Shown here: positions 54,439-64,000 of the stretch, piece by piece
Position numbering within the stretch: the stretch's first letter is position 1
Layout: each line of letters begins with the position of its first letter
Assembly (NCBI RefSeq): GCF_024362695.1
Contig: NC_065433.1
Coordinates: 24,151,700-24,215,699, forward strand
Length of the DNA: 64,000 nucleotides
Direction of reading: 5' to 3'
From: Pectinophora gossypiella
Taxonomy: Eukaryota > Arthropoda > Insecta > Lepidoptera > Gelechiidae
Position numbers and translations under genes: made by a program
The notes under the pieces: model-generated
The model's database searches: none
The model's input: the letters and a program-made list of their open reading frames with translations, nothing else
What the model was told of the DNA's origin: nothing

Positions 54439-57400
54439 GTAACCTACATCTACATTTTAAGGATAATAAACCTTGATATCTTTAGCGTCCTTTTATAAAT
54501 TTATTTTCTTTTTTTTTCTTTTAATGCGCTTACAAATTATAGACACAATTGTATTTTATTATAAAGTTTACCGGAATAATTCCACGGAGCTGAGCGTATT
54601 TTATTTATTAATATTTTTAATATAATTTTAATAAGTGCTGATGTTATCCAATAGCGCATTAAGCATTATTTTACCTCACTTGTGATTTAAAAAAACAGTG
54701 TTTTGTTTGTTTGGCGAAGATTATTATGGGTGTTAGTGACATCGTAATGAATACTGAGAGGGTGATTCAGTAGAATTGAATATGATTGCAGATTTGTGCT
54801 ATGTCAATTTAGATCACAATCTTTATTTAGAGCTACTTTATGTCTTAAAAAAAATGACATTTATATCTCCTACTAAAAAAAGAAAAATAAAGAGAGAAGG
54901 AGCAGGGCGTGTCGTATCAGGAGGTGAAGGTTTTGACGGGAAGAAGAGAGGAATGGCGATTGCTCCACCGACAAGAGCGCAGCTCTTAAATAAAGAGAGA
55001 GATATACCCTACTAGATAGGCGTTACATTGAATATACATACTTATTAACTACTATACTTATTGGTTTCAATTTTTCTAGGTGGCGTCAGCACCTACGATG
55101 ACGTCCAACTTGCTTCAGGTTTGTTACATTCCCTTTATTCCCGACTGCACCAGGAGGAGGGTTATGTTTTTAGTTTACAATCGACTTTCCACTCAGTTTA
55201 CAATACCGTTTTCCAAGCATACCTTATTTATTATTTATTTTGTTCCGAGATTAAATGTTAGGTAAAATAAACATCATTTTTTTTAATTTTCCTGTACTTC
55301 CTACAATTAAAAAGAAAAGAGCTAATAAAAATAATAAAAAGCAAATAGGTGTATTTAAGATTAATTGATAAAATAAAATCCGCTTAGTTACACCTATGTA
55401 AGTATGTCGATTAAGTAGATTGATTATATTAATAAAGAGAAATATTAAAATATTCAAGGGCATGTTTCGTAACTAAGCAGGTACAATTAGTTTCATATAA
55501 TAATACTTAGAAAAATTGTGAACATTTGAAACGATTATGATTATAAACTTGTACTTTTGCAACTGAAACAGTATTTAATGACACATACATACTTACATAA
55601 AATCACACTTACTTCCCATCGGGGTAAGCAGAGACTATGGATTTCCATTTGCTTCGATCCTGACACACTTCTCTTGCTTCCTCATCATTGATCAATCGTT
55701 CCATACACGCACGCCGGTCAGAGCACCTGGTTCGCTTATTTAATCGCAATGAAAATCTGCACATTGACCTAGGTCTGCCAACCATTGCCCAATGGCTCAA
55801 ATTAGCTTCCAAACGTTTTTTCGATTCTGCTCCGCACCACCCTAATCCCCTGGTAGTTGCGGCTTCCGAATACATTCCGCTTAGAGACGGTACTGAAAAG
55901 TATCGGCGTCCGAAAGACGTAATATACGATCCCGACGACCCTATTACTCTAGCCATAGAGGCAGCCAATCAGCTCGCGACACCAAACACTTCAGGACCCC
56001 GATACCGACCCCGCCGGCGTGGTCGACGATTTCCCTAATTCAGCGCTTATTGCTATCGACTCACTAGGGTCGATTAATTCTTTCAAATATTTTTCCTCTC
56101 AGACGACGCCCTGAGCCGAGGTTCGCGCCCAACTGGGCACCCTCAGGACTGTTGTCTTAAACGTTGTATCGGGTGAGAGCCTTCAGCGCTCTCCATTTGT
56201 CCGGCCAAGTAGTTAATGCCATCTGCGGCAAATCTACAATAAGTCACGTCAAAAAAAAAGCTTATTTAACGATACTGTTGTTTATTTTTCAGATACCGTC
56301 AATGGTAATGATGACAGTGTTATAGACATAACAGTGAAAGTTGGAGAAGACCTTCCAGTATCGATATTTACAAATTTTGTAACAGTAACCCGCTGTTATG
56401 TCACACGAGATGGAGATACTATAGAGCTTTCACCCAATGATCAATCAAACGGTAAAGTTGAGAGAAGAGATCCAAACCCGTTGGTCGGTTGCCAGGCAAC
56501 CATCAGAGACATACAGGAAGAGGATGCTGGTATCTGGGAACTGGCATATGAAACCGCAGACAATAAGAACTCAAGTCGTATTAATGTCATTGTTGATGCT
56601 CAAGGTTCGTTACTTCTTTGTAACTCAAATCTGGGCAGTAGTGACAATACATTTTCAGAAGATAAGGTATAAAGATCTCGCATTTATTTTTCAGAAACCA
56701 ACAGTGGTACCGACGATAATGGTAACGGCAACGATAGCAATAACAACAGTGTCGAAGAAGCATTTGTGGAAACAGAAGTTATAACTACCACGTTAACCCA
56801 AATCAGCTACAGTGCTCGTCTAGGCGTTGAAAGGACTATAACTTTGAGCAGGAAAGACTATGATGAAGTATGTTACGTGCGTACCCCGCAAGGAGTTAAT
56901 ATTAGCCTCAATGATGAGACCCCGGCAGGCATTCAGGCATTCCCCTCTAGCACCCACTTCGTGTCATGCAGAGTTGTCATTGGGCCACTGGAAGACGCTC
57001 ATCAAGGCAACTGGTTGCTATGTGGCAGACATACAGTTGGACAAATAACTCAAGAAAGGTGTCAACCCGTAGTTATCAGTTGGAGTTAGTATTTATTCAT
57101 TGTATTAATAATATTTTAATATGTAATCAATTCTTTTGAATGTCATCATTATTTACACTGTTATCTTATTTCCAGTTAACAACAACCCAAGTGCGACTTG
57201 GGATGTTACTACTAATGCCGTTTCCAATCAGCCCATACACTTTGGCATGACTTTGTTGCCTACGGTCAGGAGTAGAGTAGCTGCCCAAACTTGCCACCTC
57301 ATCACGCCAGCCGGCGAAGATCTGGCAGTCATCACCAACTCCGACTACCCTGGACTCCAGCGCGTCATTCTCCGAGATACCAGCGTCTGCCGCATAGATA

Positions 57401-60400
57401 TAGGCCCTGTAAATGGAGACTTTGTTGGCAACTGGACTCTATACGGAACATTCGCCTCCAATTTCGGATTCACTTTATTAGAGCAACCCTTGAATGTTTT
57501 TATTTACGGTGGGTAAAAAATATAATAAATGTAAGCATTATGAATGCTGCTGCAGACTATAAGGTTTATAATGTTCAATATTTTAACAGATGAAGAGAAC
57601 CCGTTCAATCAAGCTTACAACGTGACAAATTTGGCCGCGGTAGACGTGCTAGTCAACATGGGCAATATAATGACGGTGAACATAACAGGAACGGGAACTC
57701 GTGACTTGTGTGAAGTTGTGACAAACACCGGAGAAAGGTACAACGAGGCTACGTCTGCTGTGCTGCCGCACATTAACATAACCAGCACCACCAGCAGCAG
57801 CCGCTCCCTCTGCATCATCCACGTCGGGCCCATCACCGAACACTTGCTCGGAGACTGGCTGCTCATCGGAAAATTCAGACGCAATAACTTATTCAATGAA
57901 TCGCGACTTCCTTTCAACATCATCTTTGATGGTGAGTATTGAAAAAAAAAATACTTTGAATCAATGTTAAAAAGAATATGACTTTTTTAACGATAATCCA
58001 TTTTACTTTCAGACCCAAGGAATCCCACCCCAGACAACTCAAGAATCGTCGAAAATTTGTCTCCCCTAAACTTCTTTACGGTGTTTGGGGCACAGCATAC
58101 GGCTTCTATAACATTGAACAGAAATGCATTCACCCAGAGTTGCCACTTGAGAACTCCGGATAACCTACAGTACATCCTTATGGCTGGATTTAACCTGCCT
58201 GGAGTAGAAATGATTACAGGATCGGGCATGTCGTGCGGAGTGCGTGTGCGCGTCGAGGCCGCAGCGATCATTGGAGAATGGATGCTCATTTCAAGACAAA
58301 ACGAACGAGGCAGCCTTATCGAAAGGAGATTAAGCTTTACTATCAATGTTGAAGGTAGTTTTAATTCAGGATACTTATTGATGAACATTACGCGTATCAA
58401 GTCACGTCTGAGGACTTAGATTAAATACGGCAGATAATAGAGATAACTGACTATTCAGCTTACAATTCAGCGATTTATTTTGAATGTTGCAATATGATGA
58501 TAAGGATAATCTTGATTTACCTTCACATTTTATCAATCTGTTATAGCTGTTAGTTTTTATTGTTTTTCTAATCCTAATGAAAAAGACGTGGATTATAGAA
58601 AAACTCAATATGACGCCCGTACTTTTGCCTTGCAGAGACTGTGCAAGCGGTGCCACAAACGGCTGTCGTTGCTGAGGGTAACGACTTGTATGTGCGATTG
58701 GCAAACCCCACAGACCTGTTCACAACGTGTTCTCTGCACGGACCCTTCAGGAATAACGCAGAAGTAGACGAGAATTTCGTGAGGTCGTGTGGCTACATCG
58801 TCAGAGGGCTCACGGTTGCCGACAGCGGTAACTGGCAGATAATCTATGGCAATGCTGTCACCTACAGAGCTGCCATTCGCGTCACTGTTACTCGTAAGTC
58901 TGTGTGAATTGCCTCTTAGATCTAAAAAGAGCTTTACAATCTAAGTGACAAATCATCTCATACACATTATTATCAATTTCGTAATAAGCGTCATTCACAT
59001 CAACAATTATAACAAAAAAAAAAATTATTAAAGGACGCCGCACACAGGCAACAATATAATGACGTCGAAAAAAAAACACACAAAATTACTTAAGTAATTA
59101 TAAAAGAAATAATCATGATAATACTTAGCATAAGACATCCCGAATAAACGGACTTCACTCAGCATAAGCCGATACTGGTATTCTGTGGACCCAGCCGGGT
59201 CGCCAACTTCACGTTCCATATGGTACAGAGATGGTGAAACTATGGACCTTTTTAAAGGTCATCACCTAATTCCGGCTAATTAGTAAAATGCCGTCCGTAA
59301 TAAGTGAAACAATAAACAATTAACTTGTCTACTATTTAATTTAGGTAACTCACAATTCTCTATATAAATAAATAATAATTGGCACATTTGTATGAAAGTT
59401 GGTTCAAGAACCTCCACTGATGAGACTTATTATGTAATGAAAGATTATGCTGTCCCTGGCAAAGTCCCATCAGATTCTGTCCCGGGGTTCTTTTTCTACG
59501 TCCATGTTTGTCTTGGCTAAAAATATGATAAAATACAATGGGGGACTAAAATCGATTCCAGATTTGATGAATGATGTAAGTATCTAGTTATGGAATCTGG
59601 AAGAAAATCTGTAATCATAGGGAAAGCATAAGCTTTCTTTACATATTAGTCTCATCAGTGGAGGTTCTTGGACCAGTTTCGCCCATTCTCCTTTGTATCT
59701 ATTTCAAACTTGCAGCGAGATCAGCATTGCAAGACCAAGATCTGCTGTTGACTCGAGATGCTCCGCTGAACAAGACAATTGGACCTGAAGATGCTATTTA
59801 CTGTAGGATTGAGAACCCTAGTGGAAATACAGTGTTCGAGGGCTTCGGTCGTTGCAATCTGGTTCTAGACCGCGTTACAAAGCACCACGTTGGAGTATGG
59901 CGGATGACAGTCGCGACCGAAGGGCGAATCTTGACCGAAACTCATGAATTTGTCCTCAATGTGACTGATGCAGGTACGCTTGGCAGTTCTTACATAAAGT
60001 GATAAACGATTATCAGATTAAAGAAGATTGTGCAATAACCAATTTTTAACGTTCCATTAATCAATATGATAAAGATTAAGCTGGAGTCTTTAGAATTTGG
60101 ACAAGGTCGTAGTATCCGTACTACGCAGAGAGTAAGTACATTAGGTATATCGTCAAGGGATATGTCTGTACAGATATGTAAGTGACAGGATATTATTATG
60201 TTTCATAGGACTTATCTACAAGTATGGATTAAAGTTCCTTTAAAAAATGATACTACTCGTATTTGTATGGACGATAGACTATCAATTAAAATGGTAGTCA
60301 GGAATCAATAAGTACTAATAATTTTGATAATTAAAAGCTGCCACAAGAACGCTTTATAAATTATTTTTTCAACAATGAGTAATGTTGTTAACGAATATGT

Positions 60401-63400
60401 CGTCAGTACCGAAGGCGGAGGTGACAACATCGGTGGAAACGAACAAGCCAGTTGTGGCTCTGACCTGCTCGGTGGCCAGCGCCGTTGATGTCACGGCCTG
60501 CAAATTCCGGGACCCCTCCGGCAAAATAATAGTAGTCACTCAGGGGGTCGGAGAAGACAGATACAGCTACCACAGCGTTGCAGCCAGGTAAGATACTTAC
60601 GTATATTGCCGCCTTAACACGTTCACTGTGTACTGAAAATTAGATATCAACCCCTCACGTGCAATGTTATTTTTTGATAAACACATTGATATTTATGTAC
60701 AGAGACACACTAGGGCAAGAACAAATGTGCCCCACATATGGGACATGCACGTATGAGTTTCAAATTTATTATCCCATAAGTGGTTCATACACAGTGAACG
60801 TGTTAATAGTGGAAACCACGTGCTTACGGTCGTAACGCCGACAGTCCTTTTAAAATCCAAACTCCATTGTTTTACTATTGTGTCTGGAAACCTCGGCTTT
60901 ATGAGGTTATGGCAACAAAACCTCAATTTAACTACAAATTTACCTACCATAAATTTTCAATCCGGGTAAAAATTTACACCGCATTACCTAGAAGTATGTG
61001 ATTTTTCAAAATGTCGCTAAAATGGTTTTCCTATAAGGCGACGATTATATCACAGATTAAACAAAGAATATTATACAGAATATACAAAGAATAGAAGTGA
61101 CGCTCACTACCCCACATAGAGCTGTGCTATCTCCCCCGCCTTCGATTTGGATACCTAAGTACCTATTTCAGTCTGTACGACGTACCTTAAGGGCATGGGG
61201 GTGTGATGCTCTGTCGCGGGGCCACCACCTCCAATTCAGTTGAAAACAATACAGTTTAATGTGCGTACTACGTACATAGTGTACGTGAAAAGATTTTATG
61301 TGTACGTGCTATAATAAGAAAGAAAACAATTAATTAAATTGGCTTCGCTGCAGAGCATGTATACTCCCCAGCGGAGCCACTCAGTTTGTATACTTCGAGA
61401 TGTTTTCTTCCTGTAAATTGAAGTATCTATAGATCGATGTACGTACTACGGACATAGTGTACTAAAGAAAACAACTAATTAAAGTGGCTTCGCTGCAGAG
61501 CATACTCCCCAGCGGAGCCACTCAGTATGTTAATTATGGTCTGAATTATCCCTCTCAGTATTCGTTAGGATGTCACGAATATCCTGTGGTATAGCCTTAG
61601 CGACATTCCTCACACCGCGATTCTCTATCGATCTCCTATCCTTGTTAAAATAACCAGAATTGGACCACATGTTACGAAGAGTTACTTACCTGTTCCACTG
61701 CCGGTTGGTGTAAGTGTAAAGTGCCTACCGAAGCACGGGCCAATCTTATTTTTTCGGACAATCGGGTTATTCAAGCATGCAAAGTCCTTGCCTCACAAAG
61801 TGATTTCGACAAAGTCCCCGTGGAATCGAACCCGGACTTTCAGATTTAACTACCAGACCTTGGAGGGTGTTGTGTGAGGCGGAGGTGTGTGTTGTCAAGC
61901 TTAATATTTAATGTACTATTTATAATCTTAACCATTTCGTCTATTTCAGCCTGGAATCCAGCGAGCATCATTGCGGCCTCCGGATCACCAACCCTCAGGT
62001 GGAAGATCTGGGCTTGTGGCGTTGTGCCATTGAAACCGAGGAGGACATCTACTACGGCTTCCTGACCGTGCTCTGCCCATGGGCCATGATGGACCCTGAG
62101 GTTGCTGCTGCTGTTGTATCAGGTAACGGAACATATTCTCACGATTATATCCCAATTGTCAGAGATACTTCCATCGCAAGATGAACAGAGTACTTAGCCA
62201 CGTCTCTTTTGACCTTTTTTCTGTCATTACCATCATCATCACCAGCCCATTAACGTCCCCACATTTTCGCTCCTATAACAACGTAATCAAGAACTATTTT
62301 GTATTAGGACACTCAGGACCTAAAGTTTACTATACACTGGACCGATTAAAAGCAGCAGCGATGCGATTACTTTCTGGTAACACTTAAATCTTTTCTAATA
62401 GAAAACAAATAGTTCTATGGGCATTCCATATTGAGAAATATTGTTCGACGCGACAGAATGCTATTGCTCGTTGTTATAATGGTAATGTAAATATTTTTTC
62501 AGTGTTATTAGCAAGTGTACGGTCACGAGCATTAATATATATACACTTTGATACTATGTCACATTAACTTTTTTGACAAATTAAACCGTAAGTCTCACTA
62601 AACGTCAATTATGATAGTGCGACAGGGTTCTAAAGTGAGTACATGATATTGCTCATGACTGACTCGCGTTTCTCTGCCTTTTGGGATCATTCTTTATTCA
62701 ATTATATATTTTTCCAGAACCGACCCTGACTGCGGAGACCAGTAATGTGACCGCTATAGAAATAGATGTGGTGACCATGCATTGCTCCGTACAGACTGCC
62801 ATCCGATACTGTTACTTCAGAGCGCAAAATGGAACCGTCTTCAACGTTAGTCCTGGTAAGACGGCTATTTTTTCCTTACCTACTTACTTCTTGGACGTTA
62901 ACCTAGTTTACGCGACTTATTGTAGATTTGCCGCAGATGGCATTAACTACTTGGCCGGACAAATGAGGAGCGCTGAAGGCTCTTGCCCAGTACAACGTTT
63001 AAGACAACAGCCCTGAGGGTGCCCAGTTGGGCGCGAACCTCGGCTCAGGGCGTCGTCTGAGAGGAAAAATATTTAATCTACTCTAGTGGGTCGATAGTAA
63101 TAAGCGCTGATTAAGGGAAATCGTCGACCACGCCGGCGGGGTCGGTATCGGGGTCCTGAAGTGTTTGGTGTCGCGAGTTGATTGGCTGCCTCTATGGCTA
63201 GAGTGATCGGGTCGTCGGGATCGTATCGGACCTAGTCTACCACTGCTATCAGCAGATGAAGCCTCAGGAGCGTACTCCGCCATCTTACTCCACAGCCGTT
63301 TCATAAATCTAGGATAGTAGTGGAATGCGGACTTGGAATTTCGAAATTTAAATCCGTGTCATTCAGCATACAGTCTCGGAGATTTAAAATAAAACTTTGA

Positions 63401-63713
63401 TTGTTATTTACATAACAGAGACTTAGCGAATACAAAGTCAGTAGTAATCATTTTTTTGTATTTATTTTTCAGTAGTAAAGCTAGGTATGTAGAGGAAATA
63501 AAGATATTTATTGGAATAATCTCTAATGAACGTAATCTGTAGGGACTACAGGAGCGTTCGAGTACGCAGGCGCGGGGCTGGACGCGGGCGAGTGCAGCAT
63601 CAGGTTCCCTTCAGGGCTGGTAGAGACTGACTCCGGTACATGGAGCTGCCACGTCGGGTTCAACGACCACCACGAGCCCGAACAGCGAGCCAGCATCAAT
63701 GTCATTATTAACG
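54387..63713 (+). CDS. Secreted multi-Ig-like-domain protein, 13 exons, 3' end beyond window
   Basis: Coding exons: 54387-54438, 55080-55118, 56293-56604, 56695-57084, 57176-57508, 57590-57931, 58013-58354, 58636-58893, 59716-59973, 60407-60587, 61950-62122, 62718-62855, 63543-63713. They total 2989 nt (996 codons plus one base), open throughout, with GT-AG junctions. Exons 1-2 encode a signal peptide (MLSRWQNIVCVCALLLAG). Nine Ig-like domains follow. Each has Cys-x-[hydrophobic]-x-x-P-x-G, a second Cys-x-hydrophobic motif and G-x-W. Domains 8-9 also have the canonical B- and F-strand cysteines; domains 1-7 do not. No transmembrane segment is visible. Extracellular binding, adhesion or humoral recognition is plausible, but I do not recognise a named orthologue. 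Confidence 0.88.
54726..54790. mobile_element. MITE family M3 fragment in intron 1
   Basis: GGGTGTTAGTGACATCGTAA..TGAGAGGGTGATTCAG; only the left arm. Confidence 0.6.
54888..55013 (+). pseudogene. LINE ORF2 C-terminal fragment in intron 1
   Basis: GGCGTGTCGTATCAGGAGGT..GAATGGCGATTGCTCCACCG is homologous to 35130-35228. Confidence 0.6.
55080..55118 (+). CDS. Ig-like gene exon 2: signal cleavage region
   Basis: A 39-nt exon after TTTTTCTAG encoding GVSTYDDVQLAS. The signal peptidase site probably lies at VS|TY. It is phase 1 on both sides, so skipping it would keep the frame. Confidence 0.75.
55578..55715 (-). mobile_element. Dispersed repeat in intron 2
   Basis: ACATACATACTTACATAAAA, CCCATCGGGGTAAGCAGAGA, TTCGATCCTGACACACTTCT: a retroposon-like sequence with a TATG-type tail, in reverse, abutting the LINE below. 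Family not named. Confidence 0.45.
55717..56266 (+). mobile_element. 5'-truncated Jockey-like LINE in intron 2 (reference copy)
   Basis: Open C-terminal part of ORF2 (HIDLGLPTIAQWLKLASKRF, HHPNPLVVAASEYIPLRDGT, YDPDDPITLAIEAANQL, RPRRRGRRFP-stop at 56038), then the 3' UTR and CACGTCAAAAAAAAAG. The HPNPL and DPDDP motifs are typical of Jockey-clade RT C-termini. It is the best copy for reading the many short tails elsewhere. Confidence 0.8.
56293..56604 (+). CDS. Ig-like gene exon 3: domain 1
   Basis: Residues 31-134. An Asn/Asp-rich start, then CYVTRDGD..VGCQATIRDIQEEDAGIWEL. Only the accessory Cys pair is present; Leu replaces the F-strand Cys two residues after Trp. Confidence 0.85.
56695..57084 (+). 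CDS. Ig-like gene exon 4: domain 2 with an Asn-rich linker
   Basis: Residues 135-264. The linker TDDNGNGNDSNNNSVEE precedes CYVRTPQG..SCRVVIGPLEDAHQGNWLLC. Here a Cys occurs at Trp+3, one residue out of the canonical place. Confidence 0.85.
57176..57508 (+). CDS. Ig-like gene exon 5: domain 3
   Basis: Residues 265-375: CHLITPAGEDL..VCRIDIGPVNGDFVGNWTLYG. Two cysteines; Leu at Trp+2. Confidence 0.88.
57590..57931 (+). CDS. Ig-like gene exon 6: domain 4
   Basis: Residues 376-489: CEVVTNTGERY..LCIIHVGPITEHLLGDWLLIG. Several N-glycosylation sequons (NVT, NIT). Donor GATG|GTGAGT. Confidence 0.88.
58013..58354 (+). CDS. Ig-like gene exon 7: domain 5
   Basis: Residues 490-603: CHLRTPDNLQYI..SCGVRVRVEAAAIIGEWMLIS. 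Same length as exon 6 (342 nt), which fits module duplication. Confidence 0.88.
58636..58893 (+). CDS. Ig-like gene exon 8: domain 6
   Basis: Residues 604-689: CSLHGPF..SCGYIVRGLTVADSGNWQIIYG. The D-S-G-N-W turn is canonical but Ile replaces the F-strand Cys. Donor CTC|GTAAGT. Confidence 0.87.
59398..59680. mobile_element. MITE in intron 8 next to exon 9
   Basis: GGTTCAAGAACCTCCACTGA plus TGAGACTTA (59401) is inverted as AGTCTCATCAGTGGAGGTTC plus TTGGACC (59648). About 280 bp with no ORF. Confidence 0.72.
59716..59973 (+). CDS. Ig-like gene exon 9: domain 7
   Basis: Residues 690-775: CRIENPSGNTVFEGFGRCNL, then VTKHHVGVWRMTVA. Same length as exon 8 (258 nt). The acceptor lies about 35 bases after a MITE. 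Confidence 0.85.
60407..60587 (+). CDS. Ig-like gene exon 10: domain 8, first half
   Basis: Residues 776-835: LTCSVASAVDVTACKFRDPS, then RYSYHSVAA. The B-strand Cys is present. Ends in phase 2 (AG|GTAAGA), the only phase-2 junction seen. Confidence 0.83.
60618..60802. mobile_element. piggyBac-type MITE in intron 10
   Basis: 15-bp perfect inverted ends CACGTTCACTGTGTA and TACACAGTGAACGTG are flanked by TTAA on both sides (60614-60617, 60803-60806). 185 bp, no transposase. Confidence 0.85.
61262..61530 (+). repeat. Direct duplication of a hairpin-bearing unit in intron 10
   Basis: ACGTAC..CATAGTGTAC..GAAAACAA and TTGGCTTCGCTGCAGAGCAT..CCCCAGCGGAGCCACTCAGT occur at 61265-61387 and again at 61440-61529. 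Each unit contains (G)TGGCTTCGCTG and CAGCGGAGCCA as an inverted pair. Confidence 0.7.
61525..61593. mobile_element. MITE family M3 fragment in intron 10
   Basis: GGTCTGAATTATCCCTCTCA, GTATTCGTTAGGATGTCACG, ATCCTGTGGTATA. Confidence 0.55.
61718..61868 (-). mobile_element. SINE family B fragment in intron 10
   Basis: Core CCGAAGCACG, TCTTATTTTTTCGGACAATC, CACAAAGTGATTTCGACAAA and box B (GGGTTCGATTCCACG). Confidence 0.68.
61950..62122 (+). CDS. Ig-like gene exon 11: domain 8, second half
   Basis: Residues 836-893: HHCGLRITNPQVEDLGLWRC completes a four-cysteine Ig domain, followed by a linker with one more Cys (TVLCPWAMMD). Confidence 0.85.
62232..62262 (-). mobile_element. SINE family C tail fragment in intron 11
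   Basis: CATCATCATCACCAGCCCAT plus TAACGTCCCCA. Confidence 0.55.
62520..62661. mobile_element. TA-target MITE family M2 in intron 11
   Basis: CGGTCACGAGCA..TGCTCATGACTG, preceded by TA at 62518-62519. The right flanking TA has mutated (AC). Confidence 0.8.
62718..62855 (+). CDS. Ig-like gene exon 12: domain 9, first half
   Basis: Residues 894-939: VVTMHCSVQTAIRYCYFRAQ, then NGTVFNVSPG. Donor CCTG|GTAAGA. Confidence 0.85.
62911..63230 (-). mobile_element. 5'-truncated Jockey-like LINE in intron 12
   Basis: GACTTATTGTAGATTTGCCG..CTCAGGGCGTCGTCTGAGAG..GGTCGACGATTTCCC in reverse..CGATCCCGACGACCCGATCA. Covers the 3' UTR and the last codons of ORF2. Confidence 0.78.
63543..63713 (+). CDS. Ig-like gene exon 13: domain 9, second half
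   Basis: Residues 940-996: GAFEYAGAGLDAGECSIRFP, then TDSGTWSCHVGF. Acceptor CTGTAG, donor AACG|GTAAAC in phase 1, so at least one more exon lies to the right. Confidence 0.85.
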
Positions 63714-64000
63714 GTAAACATGCATACTTTACTCTGTAATCGATTATGATGAGCCTTAGCCAAATTGCAAACCATTATGACAATCGACAAGTCACCGTAT
63801 GTTGTACCACGGATCACGCAAGCTTATGTTTATTATTTGTATATACTTCGAAAAAACTACTCTACACTATCTACTACTCTGAGCGCCATCACACTCGCGT
63901 CAGAAATAGTACTGCGGGGCGGAAGGCAAGAGGGAAACCACTGCTCTATTTCACCCTATAAAGTAGCATCCTGGAGAATGCTACACCTACAAGTGTGGGC

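Noticed and set aside
55609..55968. 119-residue minus-strand protein in intron 2
   Set aside because: It spans the boundary of two repeats and is antisense to the LINE ORF2 C-terminus, whose HPNPL/DPDDP motifs fix the coding strand as plus.
54387..63713. Hemolin or Dscam identity for the Ig-like gene
   Set aside because: Hemolin and Dscam Ig domains keep the canonical B-F disulfide and DxGxYxC motif, and their exon layout differs. Here the F-strand motif is G-x-W and the Cys pair is different, so no name was assigned.

Overview
The window looks like insect nuclear DNA, most likely from a moth or butterfly (Lepidoptera). It is AT-rich, has spliceosomal introns, and is crowded with tRNA-headed SINEs, Jockey- and RTE-type LINE remnants, TA-target MITEs and a BEL/Pao LTR retrotransposon. 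I see no bacterial gene organisation, no CRISPR array and no rRNA gene. The order assignment is an inference from the style of the repeats; no database search was possible.

Only two host genes can be supported. On the minus strand, 1883-2024 is the first coding exon of a Cdc42 small effector (CDC42SE/Spec2 family), with a Cys-Cys N-terminus and most of a CRIB motif; the rest of that gene lies beyond the left edge. On the plus strand, 54387-63713 holds 13 exons of a secreted multi-domain immunoglobulin-like protein, with all splice phases consistent, that runs off the right edge. Its first seven Ig-like domains are one-exon modules. They keep an accessory cysteine pair but have lost both cysteines of the canonical Ig disulfide. 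Domains 8 and 9 keep all four cysteines and are each split over two exons.

The centre-right (42958-50173) is a BEL/Pao element on the minus strand with apparently identical 413-bp LTRs, a 5-bp target duplication (CACGG), a tRNA-Tyr-type primer binding site, gag, and a pol that keeps protease-like and integrase domains but lacks the reverse transcriptase palm and most of RNase H. An intact-looking Tc1 (DD34E) transposon of 1636 bp sits inside its 5' LTR, at the TATA-like motif. Removing the transposon and one TA restores a 413-bp LTR.

The rest is repeat mosaic. At least four SINE families occur: three share a central CGTGCTTCGG core and one has a different tRNA-like head. A Jockey-clade LINE is represented by more than a dozen 3' tails. 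Several hairpin MITE families, a 503-bp foldback with a 44-bp perfect palindrome, and a 134-bp tandem array (51375-52250) inside an RTE-like repeat are also present. Nested insertions with readable target duplications (SINE in SINE, MITE in LINE, SINE in LINE, Tc1 in LTR) give a relative insertion chronology. Long stretches between repeats (for example 8.6-9.0, 15.6-16.7, 21.9-23.4, 26.7-28.3 and 38.5-39.5 kb) show nothing I can identify.
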